This document shows positions 21,508 to 32,080 of a stretch of DNA of 64,000 nt, piece after piece (positions within the stretch are counted from its first letter, which is position 1; the number at the start of each line of letters is the position of its first letter). The notes beneath the pieces are model-generated. The model searched no databases. It saw only the letters and a program-made list of their open reading frames with translations, and was not told the DNA's origin. Source of the stretch: Evernia prunastri. Its lineage: Eukaryota; Ascomycota; Lecanoromycetes; Lecanorales; Parmeliaceae. The position numbers and the translations under genes were made by a program. Location: NCBI GenBank assembly GCA_003184365.1, contig NKYR01000017.1:248001-312000 (forward strand), given 5' to 3'.

Positions 21508-22122
21508 ATGTGCATCGCCTACTTCTGCCAGCAACCCGGCTGCGACTGCATCTACGCCTCGGGCGTCGTCGAAGTCTGCCCGCTCTTCGGCCGCCACCCG
21601 GACAACGAAGGCACGACCTACTTCAACCCCAAACTCCTCACGGGGCGCTGCACAGGGCTCGACCTCCTCTTCAACGGCGTCAACTACCGGAGCGTCGACG
21701 TCGAGGGCTACGACATGCTGCCTAACGGGCTCGATTGCCCGGACGTCGAGTGCACCGAGCTGGCGGGGGAAGCGGGGCAGTGCCCGCTCTGCGACAGCCC
21801 GGAGGCGCTGAAGTTCCTCAAGGTGAAGGGTGTCGAGCACGAATCCGTCGCCGGTGGGGCCGCGCGTGATCGGCAAAAAGAAGCGGCGGCGGAGGTCACA
21901 GAGGAAGCGAGGGAAAAGGCAAGGGGGGAATCTGGGGACAGATCTGTGGGCGAATCGGCAGACAGACCGATTGAGGGCGCGACTGGAAAGGGAGAGCCCG
22001 TGAAGAAGGCCAATCTCATGCGGGAGGTGGTAGAAAGGATGTTGCTCGCGAATAGGTTAAGGGGCAAGAATACAACAGCCGGTCGGGCTGAGTCACAGGC
22101 AGCATCAACGCGGAAGACTTGA
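21508..22122 (+). CDS. Small Cys-motif fungal protein (copy A of tandem pair)
   Basis: A single exon of 204 residues starts at ATG 21508. The first about 110 residues carry regularly spaced Cys: MCIAYFCQQPGCDCIY, VEVCPLFGRH, YFNPKLLTGRC, LDCPDVEC and QCPLCDSPEAL. They resemble a small zinc-binding domain with several CxC and CxxC pairs. The remainder is Glu/Lys/Arg/Ala-rich and helical or disordered. There is no signal peptide, so I expect an intracellular protein. Codon third positions in the Cys part are strikingly C/G-rich (about 21520-21760). The family is uncharacterised to my knowledge. A divergent copy lies about 0.8 kb downstream in the same orientation. Confidence 0.7.
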   Translation: MCIAYFCQQPGCDCIYASGVVEVCPLFGRHPDNEGTTYFNPKLLTGRCTGLDLLFNGVNYRSVDVEGYDMLPNGLDCPDVECTELAGEAGQCPLCDSPEALKFLKVKGVEHESVAGGAARDRQKEAAAEVTEEAREKARGESGDRSVGESADRPIEGATGKGEPVKKANLMREVVERMLLANRLRGKNTTAGRAESQAASTRKT

Positions 22123-22915
22123 CGCAGGCTGAAAAGGGGGAAACCAAGGTGCTTGTACTGGATTCCGTGAATGGAGCGCAGTCCGGTTGAATACCTTGCG
22201 GCAAGTAATAAGTATATGAGATAGGACTCGAAGGAGTATTCATGAGGACACGTTTCTTGACGCCGTAGACGGAATGCCATTTGTTGTTTCGCTCCGGGGA
22301 ATCGTTAGTATTAACCGTAGTTGTAGAGTTGTACAGTCATTCCAGATATCAGGAGTGGTGAGAAGAAACCATAAAAGCCTTTTTTCGTACGGAAATCAGA
22401 GGAGAGTCCATACCGCCACAGCTGCAACGTATTCTGGGGGTTTACCTGACTTTCCCTGAATCCTCCCATTTCCAATCGGGTTCTTGGCTTCTGGAATCAA
22501 TGACAAAGTACCGTTTCCCGAGTGCGGAGCAGGGAGTCGCAGACAACATCTCTCAGAGCCCGTGTAAGTTTTCGTTCATCTTGAGATCGCCCTTCAGGAC
22601 CCGTGTAGATGTGTATATTAGAGCCTATAGAGCCCCGTGTCCGCACGTGAAGTATTCATCGCCCAGCGTTCTAAAAGCAGACTGCACTCCGAGTTCTAGA
22701 CATCACCACAAACGATAGAACAGTCGATCCCTCTCCAGCGGGAAGAATCTATTCCAGGAATACCCGAGGTCTGGTCAAGGTGTGTACGTGATTCGCCATC
22801 CATAATTCCACTTGCGAGCCAAAGGTCGAATGACGGTAACGTTTCGGAGAGTCTACTCTGTAGACATGGTCTCAAGTTCACTACATTCTTCTCAGTAAGC
22901 AGATGCTGACCCTGA
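22123..22915. other. Spacer between the tandem Cys-motif genes
   Basis: No supported gene. An ATG followed by Cys-Ile-Leu-Glu-Pro lies at about 22608 but closes after 13 codons. It could be a decayed start of copy B or chance. Confidence 0.35.
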
Positions 22916-23593
22916 AGCTCTAATCCAGGTCGCACCTCGTACAAAAGGTACAAGAATTGTGAATGCATTTCCGTTCGAGCATTCCCTACATGCTGCAAGA
23001 CTTTCACCTCCGATCATCCTGAAAGTCATTACGGAAAATCGTTCAAGCCCAAACTCCTCACATGGGCATATGAGAGCATGGATGTTGACCTCGACGGCAT
23101 GGACTTCATGAGTGCTGATGTTAACGATGAGAGGGCTCCACAAGGTCTCACATGCCCGACCATCACAGCTGTTCCCGAAGGTGAACCGTCGCTTGAAAGC
23201 TGTCCGCTCTGTGACAGTCCGAGTACGTTGGAAATCATACGAGATAAGCAAGCTAAAAGCCAAAGCGTTTCTGCCAATGCAGCGGGAGCATCTGCTGGGG
23301 AGCAGCCGGAGAACTCCCTGGACGAAACGATTGCTTTAGATGGACCAGCCGGTAGACAAGAGGATGACCTAGAAGAATATCAAGTGCGAAGACGGGCAAA
23401 GAGACCTCAAGAAATACCAAGAGACGAGCCAGCGTCTGCATTAGAGGGTAGACCAAGCGACCAACCAGATCGTACACGATCACAGACACCGGCGACCATT
23501 ATAGGGATTGATTGGACTCATCTAGTCGGGAGTCAAGGACACAGGCGAACTGACAGTATGAGCTCAGACCGTCCGCATTACTTAGATCCATGA
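22916..23593 (+). CDS. Divergent paralogue of the Cys-motif protein (copy B), 5' end unresolved
   Basis: The frame is open from the stop codon at 22913-22915 to the TGA at 23591-23593. It encodes the same pattern as copy A: CECISVRAFPTCCKTF, SDHPESHYGKSFKPKLLT, YESMDVDLDGMDFMSADV, GLTCPTI and SCPLCDSPSTL, then an acidic and basic low-complexity tail ending PHYLDP. FxPKLLT and CPLCDSP are shared exactly. The first in-frame ATG (23078) comes after the N-terminal Cys cluster. Either a 5' exon lies upstream or the start has been lost and this is a pseudogene. The part before 22946 has no counterpart in copy A. Base composition is much less GC-rich than copy A. Confidence 0.5.
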   Translation, partial: SSNPGRTSYKRYKNCECISVRAFPTCCKTFTSDHPESHYGKSFKPKLLTWAYESMDVDLDGMDFMSADVNDERAPQGLTCPTITAVPEGEPSLESCPLCDSPSTLEIIRDKQAKSQSVSANAAGASAGEQPENSLDETIALDGPAGRQEDDLEEYQVRRRAKRPQEIPRDEPASALEGRPSDQPDRTRSQTPATIIGIDWTHLVGSQGHRRTDSMSSDRPHYLDP

Positions 23594-25978
23594 GGTTCGA
23601 TGGAATTGCGAAGGACAATGATATTGAGGTGAAGAGCTAAAGACACAGAGGTAGCGAAATTGGATCATCTTTGGTATGGTTTTGGTGGAGGGGGAAAAGG
23701 GGGAGCCCAGCTGTAGTGCCGAAGCTTGGGCAAAGCAAGTCAAAGTCATCTCAACATTAAAGAGTAGCTCCAGGCTTCGAAAGTCTTGGCCACTACGTAC
23801 ATCAAGATTTATATTTATTCGAAACACTGAATTGTGAGGCCGTTACCTCTACCATGACGGCGAAACCCAGAAAGAAGTCTGCATCCAGATGGCAGACATG
23901 CCTCCGTGCTTTGCATTAGTAACCTGAACAAGAGTGGTGGTCTGTCATACGTAGAGGCTTTAGAAAATACAGAACTGTGGCCACCATCTCTCCCGTGGCC
24001 GCATACATGACTGTTCAAGAACAGAGCAAGTCGAAGGTTCTGGGGACCTGGAAGTGCCTCTGCCACCTGCTTCCAGCCGCGAGAGCTGCACTATGAGACA
24101 GTGATGGCATATCCCGTTGAAGATGGCGTAGCTTTGTATATTGAGTCAGGTTAGTAACCGCGGTAAAAGGCGAGCTTGCGATGCTTACTCTTTCTTCAGA
24201 TATGGCCAATTGACCCCAGCCTGCCGCGCACAGTCCTTGGGTCAGCTTGTGGCAAGACCCGTCACTGGTCTGGACACAATATTCAATCACGATACATGGG
24301 TAATGTTGTCAATCGTATGGAGCCCAGCCAGTGCGTTAGAACCGTACATTCTAATAATGACGGGACACGGTATCAGCTCGTCACTCGCCTTTGCAGTATT
24401 ACCATTAGTGCTGTGCGGTTTTCCAACCGCTTATTACACAGCCGGCGTCAAAAGTCATCATCCTCCAAGAATTTAACCGGACATAGCAGTATTACGTATT
24501 TCTTAGCGGGCAATAGACCAGAAAAATCCGACTCCTTCTATCAAATAAATACAATATCATAAGGACTGAAGATATCAGACTTTCGATTTACTATAGGGAA
24601 ATTTTAGTGACAAACTGTTTCTTTTTTGGGCTATGACCCTGAAATGTCCAGAACATTTGATCCAAATCCTAAATCATTACCAAATGAAGCAGAGTACGCC
24701 CTTAACCACACTAGATTCTATGTGAAGGCAACCCAAACAAGTTGATAGAAGTGTATATCAGAATCCGTAATTGGTTTCACCTACGGCTGGATTAGACTCG
24801 AAGGTTGGTAACTTTGGACACGACTGTGTTACAAGCTGTTGCAAAAGATGGGCTGGGCTATTCATCATCGAGAAACGAGAGAACGAAACGATTGGCAAAT
24901 GGTCTTCTTTGGCCCCAAGCCACGCATTCAGAATTCGAAGCGGTTTCGTGTTCTGCACTGGATCCACACCGCGGGTAATACGAAAGCTTTAAGATCGCCA
25001 GACTCGGTCAATTTGGAGCATGCGAACTCCTTCTCCAGGTACTCGACTGAGGCATTGGCTTCGAGTCTGTTCTCCACGACCTCGGATGACCTTCTCCGTG
25101 CATCCAAAACGGTGGTGCCTACTTGAAAACTGGTGATAAAAGCCGTCTTGGCGTATTGAAAAGCGCCCTGCCCCAGATCATTACAGGATCAGGGTTTACT
25201 GGATGCAGTCTCTATCGGCCGTGTTACTTTCCATGTGCTCCTGTTCTGGGTACAACCCAATGGCTATATTGTTACCAATACGGAAGGTTTGATGCTATAG
25301 GAAGTAGTCACGATAGGCCTCTGGGCGGATGGTGTTGTCGTTCTGACTGTCTCTTTGTGTTTGGAGAGGTACAATCGGGGCAATCCCTTTCCCTTTGGCC
25401 ATGGTTTCGCTTCTACCTGCGGCAGCAGAATGCAAAGAGCTCTTGGTTCTGATCATACAGACAGATTGACACGACCGCGCAGCCTCTTGCTGCTCTGCTC
25501 CTTCGTAAGGCTCATTTTGTTGACCATCAGGGTCAGAGTTTGGCCCAAGGCGGGCGTGACTCTGAACGGTCTTTTTGGAGACGAGAGATACATCAGCCTC
25601 ATCTCCGAAAAGGCTTCGTGGGCGGTTGCTGAGAATAGCGTTCGCGTGGTTTATTAGACCTGTGATTTACGCCGTGGCGATCGCGAGTAGGATTCGGAAA
25701 CACAGATCTGAAAGGAAAGAAGACCATGAAATGTGAGGGACTTAATCGGATGGAATGTGCGGCTTCTCCTAGATCCAGTCGTAGACTTCGACATGGAGAT
25801 AGGAGACTGGTCGTGATAGGTTGACCCAAATGTGCGTGTCTTTCCATACTGGTAGAAGGAATTATTTCCGACTTCTGTCCGTAATTAAACGAGAAACTAC
25901 CGCCATGGGAGGTATAAGCTTGTAGCTCCCGGATGATGGGATCCAATCACATGGTAACATAGATATTTGCATACGCCT
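23594..25978. other. Gene-poor stretch, 2.4 kb
   Basis: No convincing gene. Overlapping plus-strand ORFs between 24141 and 25657 contain hydrophobic runs (TIGLWADGVVVLTVSLCLE near 25310) but stop often and show no known motif; they may be an old decayed membrane-protein gene. No terminal repeats or transposase motifs were seen. Confidence 0.35.
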
Positions 25979-27235
25979 TTACACCACTTCCGATTCTTCA
26001 ATCATTCGTGCTTGGTCTTCTTTCGAACCCTCCCAAAACCCTTGCTGATCAAGATGCTCTTGCGTGCGACTGGGCAGAGCCCACCATTGACGTTCGGTCT
26101 CCCAAATATCCCTGGGAAAGTATATATCAAGCAGAGACTTTCCAATCCCTCGGCGAGTGGAGTATCTCTGACAAGCGATCTCAGCCTCCATTAGTGCACC
26201 CATGACTTTATGTCGTACGCAGCTTTGAATATGTTCCAGGTGGATACCGAGCGCCTCAGGACTTCGCTTTGCTCCCGCCACGTATATGTTTTGAATTATA
26301 CCAATAGCGCCAACAGCAACAAGATACCATGTGTTAGATTTGATACCTGAAACACTGATTAACAGGGCAATCCAAAGGCATAGAGATGCAAGAGACCAAG
26401 CCTCCGTTAGTGAATCCGGAGAACCCTCGCTGGTTGCTAGATCCTCCAAGTCTGGACAGCCCTCAGCACCGATGATAATTATCACGTGTTGGCTTCCATT
26501 ACCACGGGTTAAGGCCACCGTCTTATCGGCGTGTCTGATGTCCAATATTCGGCAAGCCCACTTTTCGTTCGACCATTGAGGCAATATACCTGTGACGTAG
26601 GCCAAAATTGTACCACAGGCTGTAATAACTAGTGTCTGCCACTCGAGATATAGCCCGCAGGGTATTGCGGCGATGCCCAGCTGGAGTATAGATACCAACG
26701 GACCCATGACACATAAAGCGTCGTTGCGGACGGGGTGGGCTACTGGACCACATCTGGCTTGGTATATGGTGACACAAAGGCCTTGCATAGCAACCCGTGA
26801 CGACGGTTTAAAAGGTTGCGTCTTCTGTGTTTTCTCTATGGGGAAAACATGCTCTTGTCTTCTCCGGGCACGGGCTAAAAGCTCCGCTAAACCCTGGCGA
26901 GTATCATGATGTATCCAGTAATCCACATCCCGAACCATACGCCCTAACATCCAAGATCGATTTGTTCGAGTGTAATTGTTCCGCGTATTGACAACCACTG
27001 CCGAGCAGTCGGGCTCAGGCACCAACTTCCCATCGCCAATCGCTGAGAGAAGAGCGTTGAAAGAGTAAGCGACCCATCCAAACGAGAATGTGACTGTGCT
27101 GTATCGATAGCCGGTCGACTGCGCAAGAGCTTTCTGGATCACGTCGCCTCCAACGAGAAGAAGAAGAGACAGTATATCGCTAGGATTGGACCATTGAAGC
27201 TTCAATTGCGAGCTGACGCTGCCAGGAGTTGCCAT
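25979..27235 (-). CDS. Polytopic integral membrane protein, fungal family of unknown function
   Basis: A single exon. I place the start at ATG 27235 (MATPGSVSSQLKLQWSNPSD) rather than the ATG at 27256, because it begins the conserved-looking segment; length 418 residues. Hydrophobic segments: DILSLLLLVGGDVIQKALAQ, FSFGWVAYSFNALLSAIG, PLVSILQLGIAAIPCGLYL, TLVITACGTILAYVTGILP, SLASLCLWIALLISVSGI and YLVAVGAIGIIQNIYVAG. A basic/acidic loop (RRRQEHVFPIEKTQK) lies between the second and third. The C-terminus is soluble and charged. Proteins of this layout, with the GGDVIQKALAQ...FSFGWVAY N-terminus, are common and often multicopy in filamentous ascomycetes. No function is known to me. Divergent from the HET remnant. 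Confidence 0.72.
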   Translation of the reverse strand: MATPGSVSSQLKLQWSNPSDILSLLLLVGGDVIQKALAQSTGYRYSTVTFSFGWVAYSFNALLSAIGDGKLVPEPDCSAVVVNTRNNYTRTNRSWMLGRMVRDVDYWIHHDTRQGLAELLARARRRQEHVFPIEKTQKTQPFKPSSRVAMQGLCVTIYQARCGPVAHPVRNDALCVMGPLVSILQLGIAAIPCGLYLEWQTLVITACGTILAYVTGILPQWSNEKWACRILDIRHADKTVALTRGNGSQHVIIIIGAEGCPDLEDLATSEGSPDSLTEAWSLASLCLWIALLISVSGIKSNTWYLVAVGAIGIIQNIYVAGAKRSPEALGIHLEHIQSCVRHKVMGALMEAEIACQRYSTRRGIGKSLLDIYFPRDIWETERQWWALPSRTQEHLDQQGFWEGSKEDQARMIEESEVV

Positions 27236-27712
27236 CAAGGATATAATATATGACAAGAACGAGCGATATTATAAAGACGAGACGATGTCACGGAGCATAA
27301 TGGGTATGTATGTAGCTACCTTAACAACCAAGCCCGTTGGCCAACTAGCCGCTTAGGTGATAAGTAGCAGTAGATGAAAGCCCGAATTCGAATCTGAGAA
27401 TTGTAAAGTCCTCTTTATCGATTCTCGATGTTCAACTTGAACATCCATTGACTGATGATTTAGACATAAGTTACGTCCTCCGTACTGAGATCTAGCTGCG
27501 TGACCTTACCCCCACCTCAAGGTAGGACCAACGTGCCTGGGAGCCTGGTCCTGAATTGACCTCGGCTGTACTCCGTACCAAGGTAGCTGATCCCTAAGAG
27601 CCCCCCACTCGGCCCACTCATACTTAGAGCCCCCAGTGGTCCCCCCTTTCCGCCCTCCTTCCCCCCGACCCGAAGCGGGAATCTTAACACTTCCGAAGCA
27701 AATCCATGATTC
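27236..27712. other. Divergent intergenic region
   Basis: Promoters for the membrane-protein gene (minus) and the HET remnant (plus). A C-rich run lies at 27640-27670. No gene supported. Confidence 0.4.
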
Positions 27713-28849
27713 ATGGATCACCTCTTATCGTGCTTATTTCGCTGGGCACTACCACAAAGGAGACTTCAGAGCCTTTTGGAGAACGCAAATGCTATGTCTG
27801 TATCAAACGATTTGCTGATTCTACACGACGAGAATCCAGAGTCTTTCGAAACCCTAATTCAAACATGGTTCTACTTTGGACTGCTCTGGGAGATGTGGAC
27901 CGAAGGTTTCATACGAGTAGTAGCTGGACCGATTGGAAGACTTATTTCCACGACCCTTCCTTCTTCCTCGGTACTGCGCAGCATGGCTTTCGCGCACTTC
28001 GGATCGAGCAGGGTAGGACCTGACAAGAATTTATCGGAGTCTAGATTTTGCAGCATCACTTAGCGACAGGCTTGACGAGGAGGTCGAACGACTTTTCGCA
28101 TCAGACGTACGGCTCATCATTTTCTCTATCAAAACACTGATTGAGACCTTAGGAATCGTCTTGGAGTTCGCTATAAAGCGCTCGGGGGTGCCGAAGGCCA
28201 TTGTGCGGAAGCCCGTTGTACCTGGATTTCTGCTCGATTATTTCCTCGACAAGGGCTGGTGCCCCTCCCAAATTGCAAGCAAAAGCTATCAGCTTCAATC
28301 GAAATCTTTATATCTACTTACGGCCTTCGAACCCTTGACTCTGATTGGCGCGAACCACGAGAACTGCGGCCGGAATGCATGTTATGTCGACAATCTTCAG
28401 GACTACAGTGCACAGCATGCAATGATTGTCCTCTCATAAACGTGCCCAACGAGGAACTTCTGGCTATCTGCACCAGTGGGGAAGTGCCCGTGCTTTCGTG
28501 CACCCTGCATGGCTTAGGCATCCTGAATATCAAAGTTATCGCCAGTCCGCAATGCTCATCATTTCTTGCTATTCCTCACGTATGGTCTGATGGATTAGGC
28601 AACGATACTGCCAATGCACTATATCACTGTCAACTAATCGACGTCATTAGACAAGTGCGACATCTCCGCAATTCACTAGATGCCGACGCATCGTCGGGAT
28701 CGTCGGGGTCATTGATACCTTTGGAACTCAATACGCCGTCGTCCCATTCCATACTCTTTAATGAACAGACAATGTTATTTTGGCTTGATACACTATGCAT
28801 AGCATTGAATGGGAGAGCCAGGAAATCTGCCATCGAATGTATTGCCTGA
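27713..28849 (+). pseudogene. HET-domain (heterokaryon incompatibility-like) gene remnant
   Basis: Starts with MDHLLSCLFRWALPQ at 27713. An intron from 28012 (GTAGGA) to the CACTTAG ending at 28062 restores SSSDRLDEEVERLF. The frame then runs through KGWCPSQIASKSYQL and HENCGRNACYVDNLQDY. At about 28410-28420 the homology switches frame by one base to CNDCPLINVPNEELLAI. The HET-domain core is then readable: IPHVWSDGLGNDTANAL and MLFWLDTLCIALNG, followed by ARKSAIECI and a stop. The rest of the HET domain and the C-terminal region are absent. Motifs match the fungal HET family with an N-terminal Cys-containing extension. One frameshift plus truncation make this a likely pseudogene; sequencing error could explain the shift but not the missing 3' part. 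Confidence 0.7.
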
Positions 28850-29827
28850 CTCTGCTCGCTTGTATGCAAGTGTGAGTTTAACGTGCACTGCTACAATGCC
28901 TGGCGCGAGGGACTAACGCTCTGTCAGACTCTTGCTTGTTTGCGTGATCATCCATAAGCTGCTAGGTTGGCGGACAGAGCAATGGCCCAAGAGGCTGATC
29001 ACGTACTATGGTGTCTTCGAGAAGAGAAGAGTTCCGGACTTTACCGACACTACACTCAATAATAAGGTATGGTATGTCGTACTAGAGGTAGTTGAGCGGT
29101 CAAAGCTAAGATACAGGTCGTTACCTTGATTATCAAGCCAAGATATGTTCCAATCTGTAGAGCATGGAGATTCCCTCCTTCGAAGCTTTACGGTCATGAG
29201 CGGGAACCTTACAGTTGTTCTTTCAAAGATTGATCTTAGGTTTGTCATTCTACGATTGAATAAGAAGCGTCTTTCATGCTCTGTATCTCCGCCATCGTGA
29301 TTCCATTGATGGACTTGACGGCGGATGGAGAATCATTAAAAATCGTAAGGAAGAAGGATGATAGCCAGCAGAACGTATCTGGATCTCGTTACTGGCCGAA
29401 GGAAGAAGGCATCAAAAGACTTAAGATAGTTAAGTACAACCGTAATATTAGCGTACACTCAAGTATCGATATTCCTCGTACAACAGATACATATAGACTG
29501 AACTATAATAGTATTGAACTATCTCCCACTTCGTAGTCTCGAGATATAAAGCAGATGCTGCTACATAAAGTATGTAAGCGTGGTATGAGATGCGTAGAGT
29601 ACGAGTACATGAGTTTTAAGCGAGGCGCCAAGACGCCAGCTTGGAGGCGAGGAGGGTTTGATCCTTGAACCTTGATCCTTGATCATGATGTTATTGATCT
29701 TCAGGAACGCGAATAGTAGTACCATGGAACTTTTGGACGATATGGCTTCCTATCATTCAGCTTCACTGCATCCCGCGACCATTATTGTAGACACCTCAAC
29801 TTCCATTCTTCTTATACGAACTTCAGC
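28850..29827. other. Intergenic, 1 kb, upstream of photolyase
   Basis: No gene supported. ORFs at 28932-29129 and 29276-29536 lack recognisable features. The 3' end includes a GATC-rich cluster (separate entry). Confidence 0.4.
29656..29702. promoter_or_regulatory. GATC cluster upstream of photolyase (possible light-response element)
   Basis: Four GATC cores at 29660, 29674, 29681 and 29696 lie within repeats of TTGATCC/TTGAACC/TTGATCA, 130-170 bp before the photolyase ATG. White-collar-type GATA photoreceptors bind GATC-containing elements, and fungal photolyase genes are usually light-induced, so a light-response role is a reasonable inference. Confidence 0.4.
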
Positions 29828-32080
29828 ATGGTGCCAGCTAAGCCAAGGGTTCTCTACTGGTTCCGTACCGACCTTCGATTACATGATTCCCCAGCTCTGA
29901 AAGCTGCCCTGGACCTGAAGCCCGAGTGTTTCTATCCAATATGGTGCTGGGATCCCCATTATGTGTACCGTGCCAGGGTAGGGCCGAATAGATGGCAATT
30001 TTTGTACGTATCAACTTGTCCCTCAATCTCAATGGTTACTCTTTTCAATGATTCTAATTGTCTTCTCCTACAGACTCGACTGTCAATCCGACCTCTCTGC
30101 CTCCATCACGAAGCTCAATCCCAAGTCAAAGCTCTTTGTCCTCCGGGAAGCACCGCAGACAGTGCTACTAAAGTTGTTCAAGGCGTGGAATATCTCGCAT
30201 CTGGTGTTCGAGAAGGATACTGACGCATATGCCCGACAACGAGACGAAGATGTTATCAAGCAAGCGAAAGAGGCTGGAGTGGAGGTCATTGTTAGAATGG
30301 GTAGGACGCTATACGATCCGGACGATCTAGTCACGGCAAATGGAGGAAAGCCGACAATGAGCATCACTCAGGTGCAACACGTAACGGAACCCGGACTTGA
30401 TTCTACGCGAGAGGGTCGGTGCTGATACTGTCCAGGCTGCAGATAAGCTAGGCGAAGTTGCAAAACCAGTCCCAACCCCTGAGTCTCTTCCTGACCCGGG
30501 CGACACATCCCTCGACATCAACCATTCCCAGCCCTCTCCAGAGCCCGACATCAACGACATCCAGCGTGATGACAGGGAAACCTCCTATATCCATCTAGCT
30601 GGGCCCACAGGCGATTTTGCTGTCCCTACCCTCTCCGAGCTTGGTCTCAAACCAGCAACCACTCAGCACCGTGGTGGTGAAACAGTCGCTCTTCGCGCCC
30701 TTGACGACATAATCTCGAACACAACCTATACAGCAACCTTCTCGAAGCCAGATACCGCCCCTACCGCGTTCGACCCACAATCAACAACCCTGCTCTCCCC
30801 ACACCATCACTTCGGCTCCCTCAGCGTACGGCACTTCTACTGGCAGGTGATGGACGTACTGAGCAAGAACAAAGGCAAACAAAGTACCATACCCACCAAC
30901 CTGATCGGTCAGCTCCTCTTCAGGTACGCATTTGAATTTACACTTGCCTGTTTTGTACCCAAGCTTGAGCCGCAGGACATAGTCCGGAAGCGAAACCTGG
31001 CTCCTATTCCCATGATCTGTTTCAGTAACCCGGGCATTCGTACCATAATGGGCGATACTAACTCTGAATTATAGGGATATGTATTTTGGGGCTCAAGCAG
31101 CTCTCGGTTATGCCTTCGCCCAAACATACGGAAATAGCCATTGTAGATTCATCCCGTGGCATCTGCCTTCCAAAGTCGACTCAGCTAACGGTCTTATAAC
31201 CGGTGATCACCACATCGATAGCCCCGAAGCCGAAACCTGGTTCGATCGTTGGAAATGGGGCAAGACAGGCTTCCCCTGGATCGATGCCCTAATGCGCCAA
31301 CTCAGGCAGGAAGGCTGGATACACCATCTTGGTCGCCACGCCGTCGCCTGTTTCCTCACCCGCGGCGGCTGTTACATCGACTGGGAGCGTGGCGCCGAAG
31401 TCTTCGAAGAATGGCTCATTGACCACGAAGTCTCTTGCAACACCGGTAACTGGCAATGGCTCTCCTGCACAGCATTCTACTCGCAATTCTACCGCTGCTA
31501 TTCGCCCATCGCATTTCCGAAGAAGACGGATGCGAAGGGCGACTTCGTCCGGCACTTTTGTCCTGAACTCAAGGATTATCCCGAGAAGTTCATCTACGAG
31601 CCGTGGAAAGCGCCTATAGCGGACCAGAAAAAAGCGGGTTGTTTGATCAAAGGGAACGGCCAGGTGACGGAAGAGGGAGGGATGAAGGTCTATCCGAAAC
31701 CCATGTTCGATTTCAACGCTCGCCGTTCCATCTGCATAGATGCAATCAAAAGCGCATACCACATCAACCTCTACGGCGATAACCCCAAAGTCAAAGACGG
31801 CACATGGCGTGAGCTCTTTCCAGACTCGGCTGAGGGACCTACGGAAGGAAAGAGCCAAGAGGACGCGATCGACGGTGAGGGGACGGGGAAAAAGACGAGG
31901 CCGAAGACGGGAGAGGAGGCTAGTGGCGACATGGGTGTTGATCAAGACGAGGGCGAGGCAGCGGAGGTCGGTGGGGAGACAAAGGGTGGTGACCAAGAGG
32001 GGAAGAGTCCTGGAAAAAGGAAGAGAAAAGGGCAAGGGACGTTAGATACTCATTTTGGGGGGAAGAAGACGAAAAAGTGA
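29828..32080 (+). CDS. (6-4) photolyase / animal-type cryptochrome family protein
   Basis: A flavoprotein that repairs UV (6-4) photoproducts with blue light and may also signal. Four exons (29828-30003, 30074-30380, 30436-30923, 31075-32080) give 658 residues. The N-terminal alpha/beta photolyase domain starts LYWFRTDLRLHDSPAL and includes WCWDPHYVYRARVGPNRWQF. The FAD domain has GKTGFPWIDALMRQL, then WIHHLGRHAVACFLTRGG; both His of the HLxRH active site of (6-4) photolyases are kept. NTGNWQWLSC and FCPELKDYPEKFIYEPW follow. The Gly/Glu/Lys-rich tail ends in basic KRKRKGQGTLDTHFGGKKTKK-type sequence. The family includes Cercospora PHL1. Convergent with the alpha/beta hydrolase gene. Confidence 0.93.

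Noticed and set aside
22608..22650. Met-Cys-Ile-Leu start as first exon of copy B
   Set aside because: Closes after 13 codons, with no clear donor leading to the frame at 22946.
31289..32035. 248-residue antisense ORF over the photolyase
   Set aside because: Antisense of highly conserved photolyase sequence; Leu/Arg composition is an artefact of codon bias.
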